From: Mangifera indica
Lineage: Eukaryota > Streptophyta > Magnoliopsida > Sapindales > Anacardiaceae
Length of the DNA stretch: 64,000 nucleotides
Reading direction: 5' to 3'
Assembly: GCF_011075055.1 (NCBI RefSeq)
Contig: NW_025401163.1
Span: 82,717 to 146,716, forward strand
Position 1 is the stretch's first letter; every line of letters begins with the position of its first letter. Below the pieces are notes generated by a model, which was not told where the DNA came from, did no database searches, and was given only the letters and a program-made list of their open reading frames with translations. Positions 45,919-59,500 of this stretch are shown here, piece by piece. Made by a program: the position numbers and the translations under genes.

Positions 45919-48900
45919 ATGAGGCTTGGTCTTTTAACGACCGATGTTGTTTCTCTTTTTGTTTTGGGATTTTTGGTTCTCAACTGCTGTGTCAACTTTG
46001 GATCTCACGCTCAGCGTTTGCCTGATGAGGAAGGTAAGTTCACTGCAATAAATCCAGTTCTTATATATTTTGGCAAACGTGAAGTTTGATTTTGATTTCG
46101 TCTCTGTTTGTTTGGTGATGCTTGTGAAAGTGTGCTTTTTTGTTTGGTTGCCCAGAATTAGGAGATAGAAGAATTTCGTAGTCTTATATCTTCATTTCGT
46201 GTATAAATTTGAAGTTTGATCTTGATTTTGATTCGGAGTAACTGATTTTAGTTTCCGGGTATGTTTGTGTGAGTGTTTTTGTTCTGTCTCTCACTTTTGC
46301 TGTGAGAATTCTTCTCTTCGGTTGGAGAGAATCTAAAGAGATATTAAAACGAAAGGTTGAAGCTTTGAATTTGTTTAATTATATTAGACCTAGAAATAAT
46401 CTCTTTTTCTTTCAGTAATCCAATATGATCGATTGTTTGATATACCTATAAATAAATCCACTAAATATTTGTGTGGGCATTATTAGTATGATAATGAAAG
46501 AAAGCAAACGTAGCTGTTAAAGAGATGAAATATTCAAACTAATCTTGCCTTCTTTCCCTTGATGAATATTTTATTCTGTGTGGGTTCACAGTGAGAACCT
46601 TGGTAACAGTGTAGATCGGAGACATTAATGTGATTCTGTGATATGCATTAATCATCCAAGAATTTTCACTTCCCACAATAAAAACAAAACCTATTCTCCG
46701 TCTTTCTTGCAAGTTGCAAGTGGGATTGTGATATGTTTCTGTAATGGTAAGAACATGACCTTTATCTAATTTCCCAACACAATAAAGCTCTGATTGATAA
46801 TTAGGGATCTTCCTAACCCATGTGAAATTACTGATTTCTTCTCTGATTATGGAGAAACTTGCCATTTTTTGACACAGTTCTTTAGTTGGCAAAAAGTATA
46901 AACGGTATGTAGCAACCAAATCTAGCAAAAGTTTTATTATAATAATTGAGGCTGGAATTAATGAAGCTTGACTGAGACACACATTCATACTTGTTCATTG
47001 AGATGTGAAGATTTATGAAATTAATGTGTTGAAAGAGTACTCACCTTTTGACCATTTGCATTATCTTTGACATGGTGGAATATGAAACTGATTGCTTTAG
47101 CATTTCTGATTAGATTTAGTCTTGATTCATTTTTGTTCTAGTGCTCATGAATGAGTTGTTTCTCTGTGACAGTGAGCGCTCTCGAAGCAATACTCTCGAA
47201 ACTGCAGGTCAAAAATAAAAATGTATCCTCAACTTCCTGCAGTGACAGTGCATGGACTAACTATGATTCTTCAACTAGAAGCAATATCACCTGTGATTGT
47301 AATCATGACAATGTTTGTCATGTCACTCTTTTGTATGACCTTCTTCCCTTTAACAACTGTCTGTATATGCACAATTTATGTTATAGCATTTACTTAGCTT
47401 GTCGTTACAGTTAGTTCTGATTTTACTTAAAACAGAAACTGATATTATAATTTTAAAGTGAATTTTAGCAGTCCAGTTAGTACTTTGTAACATCCATTTT
47501 TTTGACAGCAGACATCAAGTTTTTTTTGACTAATTTGTTATTGATAAGAAGTGTTGTGGCCTATCACATGAATTCTAATGCTTTTGATTTTCACTGTCAA
47601 GTTCTGGGCTTGTTCTGTTTACTACTTTCTACTTATATGTTTCCTTGTTATTTTTGTTGTGATAGCTATATGAGGGGTCAAAATTTAGCTGGAGTTTTTC
47701 CAGAAGAATTTGCAAATCTTACTTTTTTGACACAAATGTAAGTGGGCGTTGCTTTTTTCTGCATTAGGATATCATTGTGCAATATTGGCACATTCTATCG
47801 AATGGTTCTCTAAATTTGAAGGCTAAGTGAAGTTGGTTTTGTCTAAACAGTGATCTTACCCAAAACTATATTAATGGAACAATCCCTGCAAGATTGGCTC
47901 AGATCCAAAATCTTACCATTCTGTAAGTTGCTCTAAAGTTTTACCACTCTAAATAAGTTCCTTTCTGCTTTTGTTAATGTGGGTTTCAGAAATTCCTCAC
48001 ATTTTCTCACTGTGACTTTGAGTGCTTTTTTCAATTCCATTATTCCTTTAGTTATTGATGATTTAGATAACTTGTTGGTGGGTTTATAACTCTATGTACA
48101 TTGCAGGTCCCTTGTAGGAAACCGTATTGGCGGTTCACTTCCCTGGGAAATTGGTGACTTTCCTTCACTTGAGGAGTTGTAAGTTATTCATCAGACTCCA
48201 TGCTTAAATGAAGTAAGAGTTACTTAAAACATCAATGTCAACTGTGTTTCAATTTTCAGGGTCTTGGAAGATAATGAATTTGTAGGACCTATTCCTGAAA
48301 CCCTTGGAAATGTGAAGACCTTAAGGAGACTGTAAGACTTCTGTCCTTATCTTCCAATTTATTCCTTTTCTGAAGAATCAGGCAACTGCTGTTGGTGCTT
48401 CAGTTCAATTTTTAACCCACTGTGTACTCTTACAGTCTTCTTTCTTCAAACAATTTTACGGGATCAATACCAAAATCACTTGGCAAATTGACAAACTTAG
48501 AAGATTTGTAAGTAATTTAGTGTGACATAAACGTATGAAATATTAGTGTTTAGAATTTCCTAATGAAAAAGCTTGATGCACTTTTGCAGTCGGGTAGATG
48601 GAACCAATCTGACAGGAAAGATACCTGATTTCATTGGAAATTGGATTAAAATGACCCGACTGTAAGTTTTTTACTTCCTTAATTTTACTTCTTTAAGAAA
48701 ATGAATTTCTATTGTTTAGAACTTAATAGTTTTCTGAGTCAATTTGAATCTACTGCAGTGATATGCAGGGAAGCCCCTTCGAGGGACCTATTCCTTCCAC
48801 TATATCACAGATGACAAGTTTAACAGCACTGTAAGCACTCGGTCCTGTGTAACAGTGACTACAATATTCAGTTTAGCAATCTTATTCGTCGTTATAAATA

Positions 48901-51900
48901 GAGAGTACTTTAATAATAGAATTGTTGATCATTTCTGATGCTTGTCTTCATTTTCAGGAGGATTTCTGATCTGAAAGGATCAGGTTCGTCTATTCCAGAT
49001 TTGCAGAAAATGACAAATATGCAAAGATTGTGAGTTGACATTGACTTAATTTACTGCAATACAACATTCAATTTGGCTCATCTTTTATCGCATTAACTTA
49101 TCAATGGGTCAACTCTATTTCTGTGACCTAGGGTACTGAGAAATTGCTCGCTTAATGGTACAATCCCACAATATCTTGGGAGTATGTCAAAGTTAAAACT
49201 TCTGTAAGTTGCTAATCTTTTCTGTGGTGATAGATCAATATATGTTAAAAACTGCACCTTTTTATTTGGATAGGAAACAGTATATAAGAAAATGCTCTTC
49301 AGTTGATAGATTTGTTCGAAGGCACTTTACCTTATTTATAACTCCATGGTCCACCTTTTTTATTATTGTAGAGACTTGAGCTCCAAAAAATTAAATAAGT
49401 AAGAATATAATAGTAGTAAAATCAAAATTATCTTGGTAATATATTAATACTTGAGGTGAAATTAGTAATCAGATTACATTTTATATTATCTACTACATTG
49501 TTGGTGGTAATAGAAAATTACCAAAATCTTTTATTACTAACAACCAAATAAAATAATATTAATAATAAAAAATAAATTATCAGATTAATTTTTTAATATA
49601 GTGAACCAAACATCCTCTTAATATTAACTTGAAATAGACCAATTTTGTTTTGAAAAAATGTTATTTTGTGTCAAAATATCTTTTTGTATATTATTGTGTA
49701 ACAAATCCTGTTATTTCTTGAAATTTAACAAAATGTGTTGTTTCGTAATAAATCATGTTATTATATGTGTTTTGACATAACTTTATTTGTTACATAGTTT
49801 GAGTTAGTTCGGGTAAGGTCAGGTCAACTTGAAAATATTTCGGTTCGGTTTAAGGTTGAAAAATTTTAACACGATTATATTTCGGATCGAGTTAGGGTTT
49901 AGAGTCTTTGATCCTAAATTGACATGACACGAATATGATCCGATGACACGAACTATCAAGTCTATAAAAAATTGCACCTTTTTATTTGGATGGTAAACAA
50001 TATTTAAGAAGATGCTCTCAGTTGATAGATTTGTTCGAAGACACTTTACCTTTTTTATAATTGCATGGTCCACCTTTTTATTATTGTAGAGACTTGAGCT
50101 CCAACCAGTTGACTGGTCCAATTCCTGAAACACTTCATAATTTGGATGCCGTAGATTTCGTGTAAGTCAATTAGAATATTTATTGATTCCTTGTCTATAA
50201 GCACTTCAACATGTAGTACTTTCGCTAATTTACCAGTGGTTTGCATACATTTTTTTTTTTTCATAGTTTCCTGGGCAACAACTTATTAACTGGAGCAGTT
50301 CACAGTTGGATACTAAATGATAACAAGAAGTGGTAAGTTTGCCATCTTTATCTTACTGACACAAGACTTGAGGATGTCAATTATGATGGCTCATTCGTTT
50401 CGAGAAATTTTTTTTATCAATTTTGCGGCATTGCAGGGATTTATCTTATAACAATTTTTCAGAGCCATTTACAGCTGGTTGTGGGCAGAACCAAGTGTAA
50501 GAGACTTTTCTATATCTGTTACTTATATCATTTGTCCATGTCTGTACAAATCTTCTTATTTTTAGTTATTACTATTAATTCTGTATTATGTCCTCTGTTG
50601 TATCTAAATCTTTCCTCTATCACTTCACAGTAATGTAATCTCCAGTCTTGCATCCTCCGTGAACAACTCGTAAGTTTTTTCTTTTTCTTTTGCTTTTTTA
50701 TGTTATCAGTAAGGTTGTAACTTTCTTTCCTGTGTATATATAAAAACTAAAACATTAATGATTAACTCAATAAATTTTCAAATCATAGAAATTCTTGGTG
50801 CTTCATGAAGGACCTTCCCTGCCCCGGAAAAGCCACACGTAAGTATATACTTGTCAGTTTTATTTTTTCACCAAATTGCAATACCCACCTGATTTAAACT
50901 TAGCTATACTCACAGCAGAAGAATTTGTTCCTGCAGACTATTCCTTGTTTATTAATTGTGGAGGAGGTTCGTTGAAATCTGGGGGCAATACCTATGAAGA
51001 GGACTATAACAAAGAAGGTCAATCAGTCTTTGCTCCAGTGGGAACACGGTGGGCTTATAGCAGCACTGGGATTTTTACAGGCAATGAGAGTCTTAATTAC
51101 GTGGTATCGAGCCCGAGTGGTCTGAATGTGAGTGGTGAAGAATACTACAAAACAGCTCGCCTTTCGCCGCAATCACTCAGGTATTTTGGCCTGTGCATGC
51201 GACAAGGCAGTTACAATGTGAAACTCCACTTTGCTGAAATTATGTTCACGAATGATCAGACGTTCAGCAGTCTTGGAAAGCGAATATTTGACGTTTCTAT
51301 CCAGGTAAACAAAAAGTGAATACTTAACGTTTTATACTTTTTAAAGATTTCTTCAGCTTTTCAGAAGAAGAAGAATGTTAAAATTTTGGTTAATCTTGCA
51401 AAGTTCTAATGATATCAATTTGGCACAGGGGGAGGTGGTTTTAAGTGACTTCAACATTATGGAGGAAGCTGGAGGTGCCGGTAGAAACATCACGAGAGAA
51501 TTTAAAAATGTCACTGTAAGTGGTAGCACTTTGGAGATCCACTTATACTGGAGAGGGAAAGGAACTAATGCCCTTCCTCAGAGAGGTGTTTATGGGCCAC
51601 TTATTTCCGGAATTACAGTGACACCAAGTAATTGTTTCTCCAATATTAGGATTTTCCCTTTTTTTTCCTGCCAACTTGTCCTATAACTTCTTTATAATTA
51701 CTTCTTGTAGACTTTAAAGTTGACACTGGGGGTTTATCAGTTGGAGCCACTGTTGGCATCGTACTTGCTTCCTGCCTAGTTCTCATACTGGTGGTGTTGG
51801 TCATTCTATGGAGGCTGGGTTACTTGTGGGCCAAAGACCCTGAAGACAAAGGTAATGTTTATAATTCAAAACTATGTTTGCACTAGTTAAAATATCTTTG

Positions 51901-53442
51901 CTTCATTCTTACATTAATATGCCCACAAAAGCTTCTCTTTTTCACTGATGGTTGGCTAAGTTTTAATTTCTTTTCCTGTTGCAGAACTCCGTGGTCTTGA
52001 TCTTCAAACTAGTATTTTCACTCTAAGGCAAATTAAATCTGCTACCAATAATTTTGATCCTGCTAATAAGATTGGTGAAGGAGGATTTGGGCCTGTTTTC
52101 AAGGTAAAAATGGTTGTCATAACTTGCAGTTTTGAGTGACAGTGGCAATTGCCAATGAATTACAATGTTTACATGGCTCTGACACTTCCAGGGTACATTG
52201 GCCGATGGTGCTGTAATTGCTGTGAAGCAGCTATCCTCCAAATCAAAGCAAGGAAATCGTGAATTTGTGACCGAGATAGGCATGATATCTGCTCTGCAGC
52301 ACCCAAATCTTGTGAAGCTTTACGGCTGTTGTATCGAAGGAAAAGAGTTGTTGCTAATATATGAGTATATGGAAAACAATAGTCTTGCCCGTGCACTTTT
52401 TGGTAATCGGATCACTAACATTACATATACTTCTTAATTAACTTCTAGAATCAATCATGGCTGAACTCTTTTATATTTTCTCCTATTCTAGGTAAACCAG
52501 AACAACTGCTCAACTTGAACTGGGAAACAAGAATGAAGATATGCATAGGTATTGCTGGGGGATTAGCTTATCTGCATGAGGAATCGAGGTTGAAAATTGT
52601 TCACAGAGACATAAAGGCTACCAATGTGTTGCTTGATGGGAATCTAAATGCAAAGATATCAGACTTCGGTCTAGCTAAGCTTGACGAAGAAGAGAACACC
52701 CATATTAGTACCCGTATAGCTGGAACAATGTAGGTCTTTTTTCCTTCTGAATAGAGTATCAATAAAATTTTTTTTAGCTGGCTTCAATATCTATTTCTTG
52801 TCCAGAGGGTACATGGCACCAGAATATGCAATGAGGGGCTATTTGACCGATAAAGCAGATGTTTACAGCTTTGGAGTTGTTGCTTTGGAGATTGTCAGTG
52901 GCAAGAGCAACACTAGTTACAGGCCAAAGGAGGAGTTTGTTTACCTTCTTGATTGGGTAATTGACATTAACAACATTCATCACTCCATACAATTTAATGA
53001 AGTTACATTTGCAAGTTCTTGCTTTGACATTTTTTCTATTCTTTTCTTATTGTAGGCATTGGTCCTGCAAGAGCAAGGAAACCTTCTTGAACTTGTGGAT
53101 CCATCTCTTGGTACAAAATTCTCCAAAAAAGAGGCAATGACCATGCTTAACATTGCTCTTTTATGCACCAATCCATCTCCCACTCTCAGGCCATCCATGT
53201 CTGTTGTTGTTAGTATGCTTGAAGGCAAAAGTGCAGTCCAGGCACCCGTCATTAAGCGCAACACTGACAACAATGATGCAAGGTTCAAAGCATTAGAGAT
53301 AATATCACAGGACAGCCAGAACCACTTCACAACCTTCTCTCATGGTAGTTACAAAGGACCATGGTCAGGTTCCTCGACTTCTCTCCGAACCAGAGACGTG
53401 TCTATAGAGGAGGATTCTTCATCAAGAAGGCTTCTTCAGTAA
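45919..53442 (+). CDS. LRR-malectin receptor-like kinase, LRR-VIII-2 subfamily, paralogue 2
   Basis: It has the same architecture as the gene at 17,665-25,058 and the same 24-exon plan; predicted 1013 residues (exon 2, 47,173-47,332, is one codon shorter). ATG 45,919 opens the signal peptide '[18 protein letters not shown]'. Kinase: [10 protein letters not shown] loop (copy 1 has VYK), AVK Lys, HRDIK, DFG, APEYA, all retained. Ligand-side exons differ much more from copy 1 than kinase exons do. LRR exon 12 is present whole at 50,090-50,161, but a truncated extra copy lies at 49,372-49,386, followed by a 576-bp insert. If the early acceptor were used, translation would stop within a few codons ('SSKKLNK' then TAA). 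With normal splicing to 50,090 the frame is open throughout, so I treat it as functional but with a splicing risk. Confidence 0.9.
49243..50104. mobile_element. 576-bp insert flanked by a ~142-bp direct duplication, next to LRR exon 12 of receptor kinase 2
   Basis: The intron end and first 15 bases of exon 12 occur twice: 49,243-49,386 and 49,963-50,104, both from 'tgcacctttttatttggat' to 'gtagagacttgagctccaa'. Paralogue 1 has this once. Between them, 49,387-49,640 is a relative of the TTTGGTT MITE ('ggtggtaatagaaaattacc', 'gaaccaaacatcctc'). 49,640-49,962 is unrelated, with 'acatgacacgaatatgatccgatgacacgaac' phrases. A 142-bp flank is far too long for a transposase target duplication; repair with filler DNA is a better explanation. 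Confidence 0.8.
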
Positions 53443-56400
53443 TCTTTAATAGTCTGTGGAAATTTGAGAAATGATGCTTGGAAAAATTTTTATTTAGAAC
53501 TGTAAAGAAGGGTGAGTTGGATTGTGTTAGGAACTAGCTCTTATTTAACAAAAACAAAAGATAAAAACATAAAATACACAATAAAATAAAACTATTTTAT
53601 TAATCAAAAGATTGTAAGGATAAATTGAACAATTTGAGGAGTTTGGAGTCTCTCATTCTAGATAGTTTGAGGAGTTTGGGCTATCTCATTCTTTGAACAT
53701 TCGAGGCGTCGAAAACCTCCATGAATCAATCAAGGTTGGTTGTTCAAATTACAAAACCTTAAAATATGTTATCCCCCTTCCTTTTTGGAACTTGATGTCG
53801 TTTTTATAATAAAGACTACCTTTAGATTGATGATAATTGTTATAATTGTAACATTTTCATACCTTTCAAAACTATTTTGTCCTCAAGGTGAATATACACT
53901 CACACATTAATAATTTTCTTTTCTTTTCCATTTTTTTGTCACTTTTTCTTTTTGGGCAAAGGAGTATTTTTCACCTAATTTTTAGTTCAATCTCAAAATC
54001 ATATTTATGACAGTTGAAAAACTCAAATTTTTACCTATGACTCAATTGCTGTTAAATTTTTCTGTTAGAAATAACAGTAAAATTATCATTTTACTATTAA
54101 CATTAAAAAGATATAAAATTTATTAAATTTTCCCCTATAGATTTTAAAAACTAACAATTTCACTATATCTAAAGTTTTCAAAATATTTTACCCCCAAGCC
54201 TACGGGTTCCACATTTTTTGAATTACAATCACCCATTAGAGCTTTTAAAAACAATAGTCTCACCCTATTCTTGAACTTTGCTTTTCAACATCTTCTTTGT
54301 CTAAGCCGACAGTAGACACTAGTGTGACAAAGAGATCTCAATCTCTTCATCCACAGTGCAAAGAAGAGATGTCTCTTCATCTCATAGTGGGGCGACGAAG
54401 AGATGTCTCTTCGTCTTTCCATCTTTTCATTCACAATGCGACGAAGAGTTGTCTCTTCATCTCACAGTGGTGCAACGAAAAGATTTTCATCTCTTTGTCG
54501 TACCATTTTTTTCTGTCGGCTCAAGAGAAGAAGAAGATTGAAAAGGATGTCGAAAAAGATGTCGAAAGCTAAAGTTGGACCCTTTCATTCAAAACAAGTT
54601 AATGAATCTAAGATATCTCATTTTGAGGTCATTCGAAGCATTAGAGACCTCTTTGAATTAATCGAGATTGGTTGTTTAAATTATAAACCCTTAAAATATT
54701 TCTTCCCCCTTTCTCTTTAAAACTTAATATCCTTTTTATAATAAAAGTTGTCGTTAAATTGAGCACGAGTGTTTCAGTCCTAATAAATTGCATATGTGTA
54801 GCTCATACTATGAGGTTTATTGCTTTTTTTGGCAGATAGTCTTCATGGAAAGATTGTCAGAAATGTTTGCTAATCAAAATTTGTATTAGAATAAGCCCTA
54901 TTGATCTCTTTGTTATCTATCACTGGCATGTTCTTCACATCATCACAAATAAATTTTATCATTTATGGTTTCAAATTTATTTATTTACTATATATTACAA
55001 ATAACAAGAATTTATAATTCAAATTGATGGGTCCATTGGCTCTCACTGAAAGATAGATAAACTCCTAAATGAAGGTTGAATAGGTTATATAGGATAATTA
55101 AATAATAAACTTTATGTAATAAATTTAAAGAGTGACGGGAAAAGAGATAGCTCAATCAATTTAGAATAGTTTAGAGTTTTTTTCTCAAATTTTCTACGTC
55201 AACTTCTTTTATAAATTGTTATATAGCTTTGGGAAAAGATTTATAAAAAGCTAAAATAGCCCAATGGTCAAATTTTCTTTAGCATCGAGGCTTGGAACGG
55301 GCTTCCTTTTTCCTTGAGTGGGCATTTGCTTTTTCATTGATTTCTTCTTTAAAATGTCCTAGAGACTAATGGCTGCTTGAATGACTTTGATTTTTGCTTG
55401 AATGATTATCACTAACGAGCCTGCAAGAGTAATGAATGAGTGTTTGTGGCTTGAAGTGAACGACAGTTGTTGAACGATTTGCCTTCCGAGTAACGAGTTG
55501 GACTTTTGAGCAAGTGTTTGTTTAATGTGATCAAGTAGGGGTGAACAAAATAACCAAATCAAAACCAGAACGTAAGCATTTGACTTTCGGTTTCGGTTTC
55601 TATTCAAAATGGAAAAAATTAGAGTAGATTCTAGGTAGTAATATGGTGAAACTGTCAGGTTTTGAGTCGGGGACAAGTTCCTACATAGCATTTTCCATTT
55701 TCTAATTTGACCAGGTAAGTTTTCCTTTTCGTTTTAATTGAAAGTTAAAACCAACAGTTGGTGAGTCATGCTAGGTTTAGTATAGATAAACTCAAGAAAT
55801 CATGTAAGGAAAGCACAGGTTTATTTAAAAGAAAGAGATACTTGAGTAGAAATAGAAAAGATAGCAGTGAAATCAGATCTAGGAAATGAATTAAAAATAA
55901 AGAAAGAAAGTAGCAGTGGTTGAAGCAAGCAGGAATTGAAGAAAAAAGGTAAATGGTAGTGAAGAGAAAGACTAATTGAACAGAGAGAGAAAGAGACACA
56001 TTGATTGTTGAAGCTGAAGAGAGAGACTGATTTGTTTCTTATGATTTTGCAGTTAAGTATTTGGTAAAGTGAAAAAAGTGCTATAAGTTATATATAACAG
56101 ATTTTGGGTAGGAATTGGAATTTACGTTACCTTGTTTCCTTGATTTCTCCAGATTTGTCCATTTTGGTCACGACTTGAGTCTTCCCTTAGGCAAGTTAGC
56201 ACATTTCGATTGTTTTTACAATAACCAAAACACTTTAACAATCTTCTCCTTTTTAATTGATGTCAAGATAAGTAAAATGAGATTTACTGTAATTTATCAA
56301 ACACTTCCATTTTGGAAAAGAAATTTAGGACTTGGACTAAATTCATTAAATGTTATAATGATCAATATGAATTTTAATACAAAGAACACAGTAGATTGAG

Positions 56401-56533
56401 AAAATTTAACATAAAGAATTAGAATCAAAATTGTTTGCATGGATCAATATATTGTTTGCATATTCACAAGTAGTTGTTAATAAGCCTCTGACTATATACA
56501 CTTATGGGGGTAAATAAAAATGAAAAATTAGAA
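53443..56533. other. Intergenic DNA between receptor kinase 2 and the conserved minus-strand gene
   Basis: It is collinear with copy 1: the ~36-bp minisatellite (54,340-54,500), the paired direct repeats, and the 'cagtggttgaagcaagcaggaattg' stretch. It lacks the putative solo LTR. From about 56,100 to 56,533 it is the 3' flank of the minus-strand gene, not found in copy 1. No gene is supported; the minus-strand open run at 55,359-55,691 is interrupted in copy 1. Confidence 0.5.
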
Positions 56534-59500
56534 TCAAAATTCGACGCCAGTGTTTATTTGCACAGAGAAAGAAGGTCGACCAACACTTGAAAGAGGGGCA
56601 TCAACTCTCATCACTATCCCTGAGTTTCCAACATTTCCATTCCAGTTAGACCTACCAATCTGCATTGCAGTTGCAGTTGCAGTTGCAGTTGCAGTTGCAG
56701 TAACAGAATACAAGAAAATGAGTATGACTCATAATTCTACTACCAAGCAGAAATTCAAAGTTCAGACAATGTGTAACTTCATAATGTCTGACTTACCGAA
56801 ACTGAGGCAAATGCAGAAGGATGTGTCATGCATGTGTAGCCATAGATAAGGCTCAGTTCCTCCTTCAAGGAATGAATAAGTTCTGCTTGAAACCCAGGAT
56901 TACTTCCACCAAAAGTGGGGCAAAAACTGATCAGGGATTGAAAAAGCAATGGTAAGTATCATATAGTTGGAATAGCAAAAGGTGCAATCTGAAGACGATG
57001 AATAAATGGGAAACTAAAATGACCCAGATTCGACAGGTTTTCTAAGATACACATTGTTTTTTTCTTCCATGGATGGGAAGAAGACAGGGTTTTGCAGCAC
57101 CTTTTTTCTTTTCCTAGATAGGAAAACAATCAGGTTTGCAGCTTAAGACCAACTTGGTATTTAACTATTGTGATGTAGTTGCTCTGCTATAAGTTCCTCA
57201 ACAAAGCAAATATTATGACAAGGGCGGTGTTGCTAATTTCTTCTACAAACATCAGATATCCAAAAATCAAATAATTGGAAAATCACATTTTCATAACATA
57301 ACTGAAAATGCATACCTGAATTGAATGGTCGGCCGCACCATAAGACCAGACCTCTTCCAAGCCAAAGCTTGTGCAAGACCCAATGTAAACGATTTGTCAG
57401 GCCATTGGACCATTGGGGTGACACGTGCTCCCCACTTACTCTGATACCATATTAGAAAGGTAAGAGTTTAATTTTCAAAAATCGAGGGTACCAAAAAGTT
57501 GATAAATTTTTTAAACTACACATAATTAAATGTCATTTTGGCTACTTTAATTCAAAATTTTAAACCTAACCATGCTCGAGAAGCTAAGTCTCATTTCTCC
57601 AGGATATTGACCCTGAGCTTGAAGAAGGCCCCCACAAAGTGGTAGAAAAGCACTAGTAGTTAGACCCTCACCAGAAACATAAGTTAACTGTCCATTTGGA
57701 AACTGCAAATCCACAAATGACTGCATGCAAAGAGAGAATAAGTTAGAGATACTTACATGATACAGAGAAGAATAATAATAATTCTATCAGCAACGCATCA
57801 TGTTTCAAATCAACCAGTTATTTCAATCTGTTCTATTTGTAATGTGTGCTTCCCTTCAAATAGATATTAATTGTCAAAACAAGATAAGAAAGCTCATTCA
57901 TTCAAATGCCAGATCTCAGCAGCATTAAAAAAGACAACCCGGTGTTCGTTCCACAATGGCAAAGCAGAAAAAGAGATCTCTCTTTTTTTTTTTTAAACTT
58001 TCGTTTACTTTTCATTTTATTGAAAGGTTGAACACAACATCAAACCCACCTAGATGCTTCAGGACTGCTAACACTACACAAGAAGGGGCTCAACTAGCCT
58101 CATCATCGTTTTGTATATAAAAGTTCTGTGTATAATCAAGTGATGAGATTGAAGTTGCTAACATCTTATTTGGTATTTTCAAGTTGCATAAAAGCAAGCT
58201 GAGGTACATTAATTCAGATATTATCAGGACAATTAAAGCAGTACGAAATTTTTTTATTAAAAAAAAAAAAGAGCACCAATGAACAAATGAAATGAAATCT
58301 CTGAACTAAAACCGTTTGACTGAAATTTTGAAGGAAACAAAGAAGGGCCAAATGATTGAAACTGTTCAGTGATCCTGCTTTTCTACCATAGCCAACCACC
58401 TACTGTAGATGAGAACACTAAACAAACAAATGATGACTATCATATTACAAGGGCAGTCATATTCCTTTCAAGCAAGAAAAAGGTTTAGTTCTTAACCACC
58501 AAAACTCATGTTCGTAAACTAATTGTGAACATCATCAGTCACATTGTTTTACGAAAGAGAGAGGATGTGAACTTACACAAGCTAAAGGATTGAGACAGAG
58601 CATTGACATCAACAGCCACCTTCTATGCTTTGACCACAAAGCTGGACAAATAGAATGCATTCCATTCTGAAAACCAAAAAATAAAAAATAAAAATAAAAC
58701 TTAAGAAAATCTAGATATAATACTGTAGAAACATCTCAGTAAAAAGCTGTGGAAACCAAGTTGCATTAGCATCATGAAGTTGTAAAACAAATCACCAATA
58801 TGAATATTAAATAAGTTAAGAAAAAAAGGTATGCAAACAATTATTTTCAATGGCACTAGAACCAATATATTAACAACAAAGCAACTCATGAAAATGCCCT
58901 GGAGATTCATAAAAATAAACGTATTGCCATGTCCAAATCCTCAAATCAATTTTAAGGGAAAGAAATCAATAAGAATTTCTTTACAGATATACATCAGAAA
59001 ACAAAATCACCCTATCCGCTATGCTAATTTGTTTTGCTACCAAGTAGAATCTGTCTTGGTGGTTGTGTTAATTTTTTTGAATAATTTTAAGGTCTTTACA
59101 ACAATGAAACTAAAAGCTTTAACAACGTCACCACTGTCATCGCTAATAATACAATTTTACACTGCTCTCCAAGTAACATTTAAAGATTGCATACCTTCCT
59201 GTCATATCCATACCAAAGCAAGTGTTGCTTTGACAAATGAACAGGCAAAAGAAGTGTTGAATCACGAACATAAAGTACTGGTCCAAGCTGAACAAGGAAA
59301 AGAGATGAGTTGTTATTCCCTGATGTGGAACAGCCATTTGATACCTCTATTCTCCATAAATCTCCCCTTGCAATGAGAGAACTTTCCAAGTCATGTGTTC
59401 GACTGTCATAAGTTGATGAAATATTTATGATCCCCTGTATCACAGAGAACATCTCCCTTTACTAAGCTAAACTTTGTAATGAAAGTCTTGTCTCTAATCA

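Larger units (their letters stand above)
42835..58690. repeat. Segmental duplication, copy 2
   Basis: It is collinear with 14,640-30,540. It holds receptor kinase paralogue 2 and the 3' half of the gene at 56,534-60,625. Differences from copy 1: intron 1 of the kinase is about 570 bases shorter, LRR exon 12 has a 576-bp insert beside it, the putative solo LTR is absent, and the 2.17 kb carrying exons 4-7 of the next gene is present. Because that next gene is whole and continues beyond the breakpoint, copy 2 lies at the ancestral right-hand junction. Confidence 0.9.

Noticed and set aside
58831..59376. A 181-codon plus-strand open frame
   Set aside because: It runs opposite exon 2 and into intron 2 of the conserved minus-strand gene, whose exon 2 joins in phase with its neighbours; the plus frame is its shadow.
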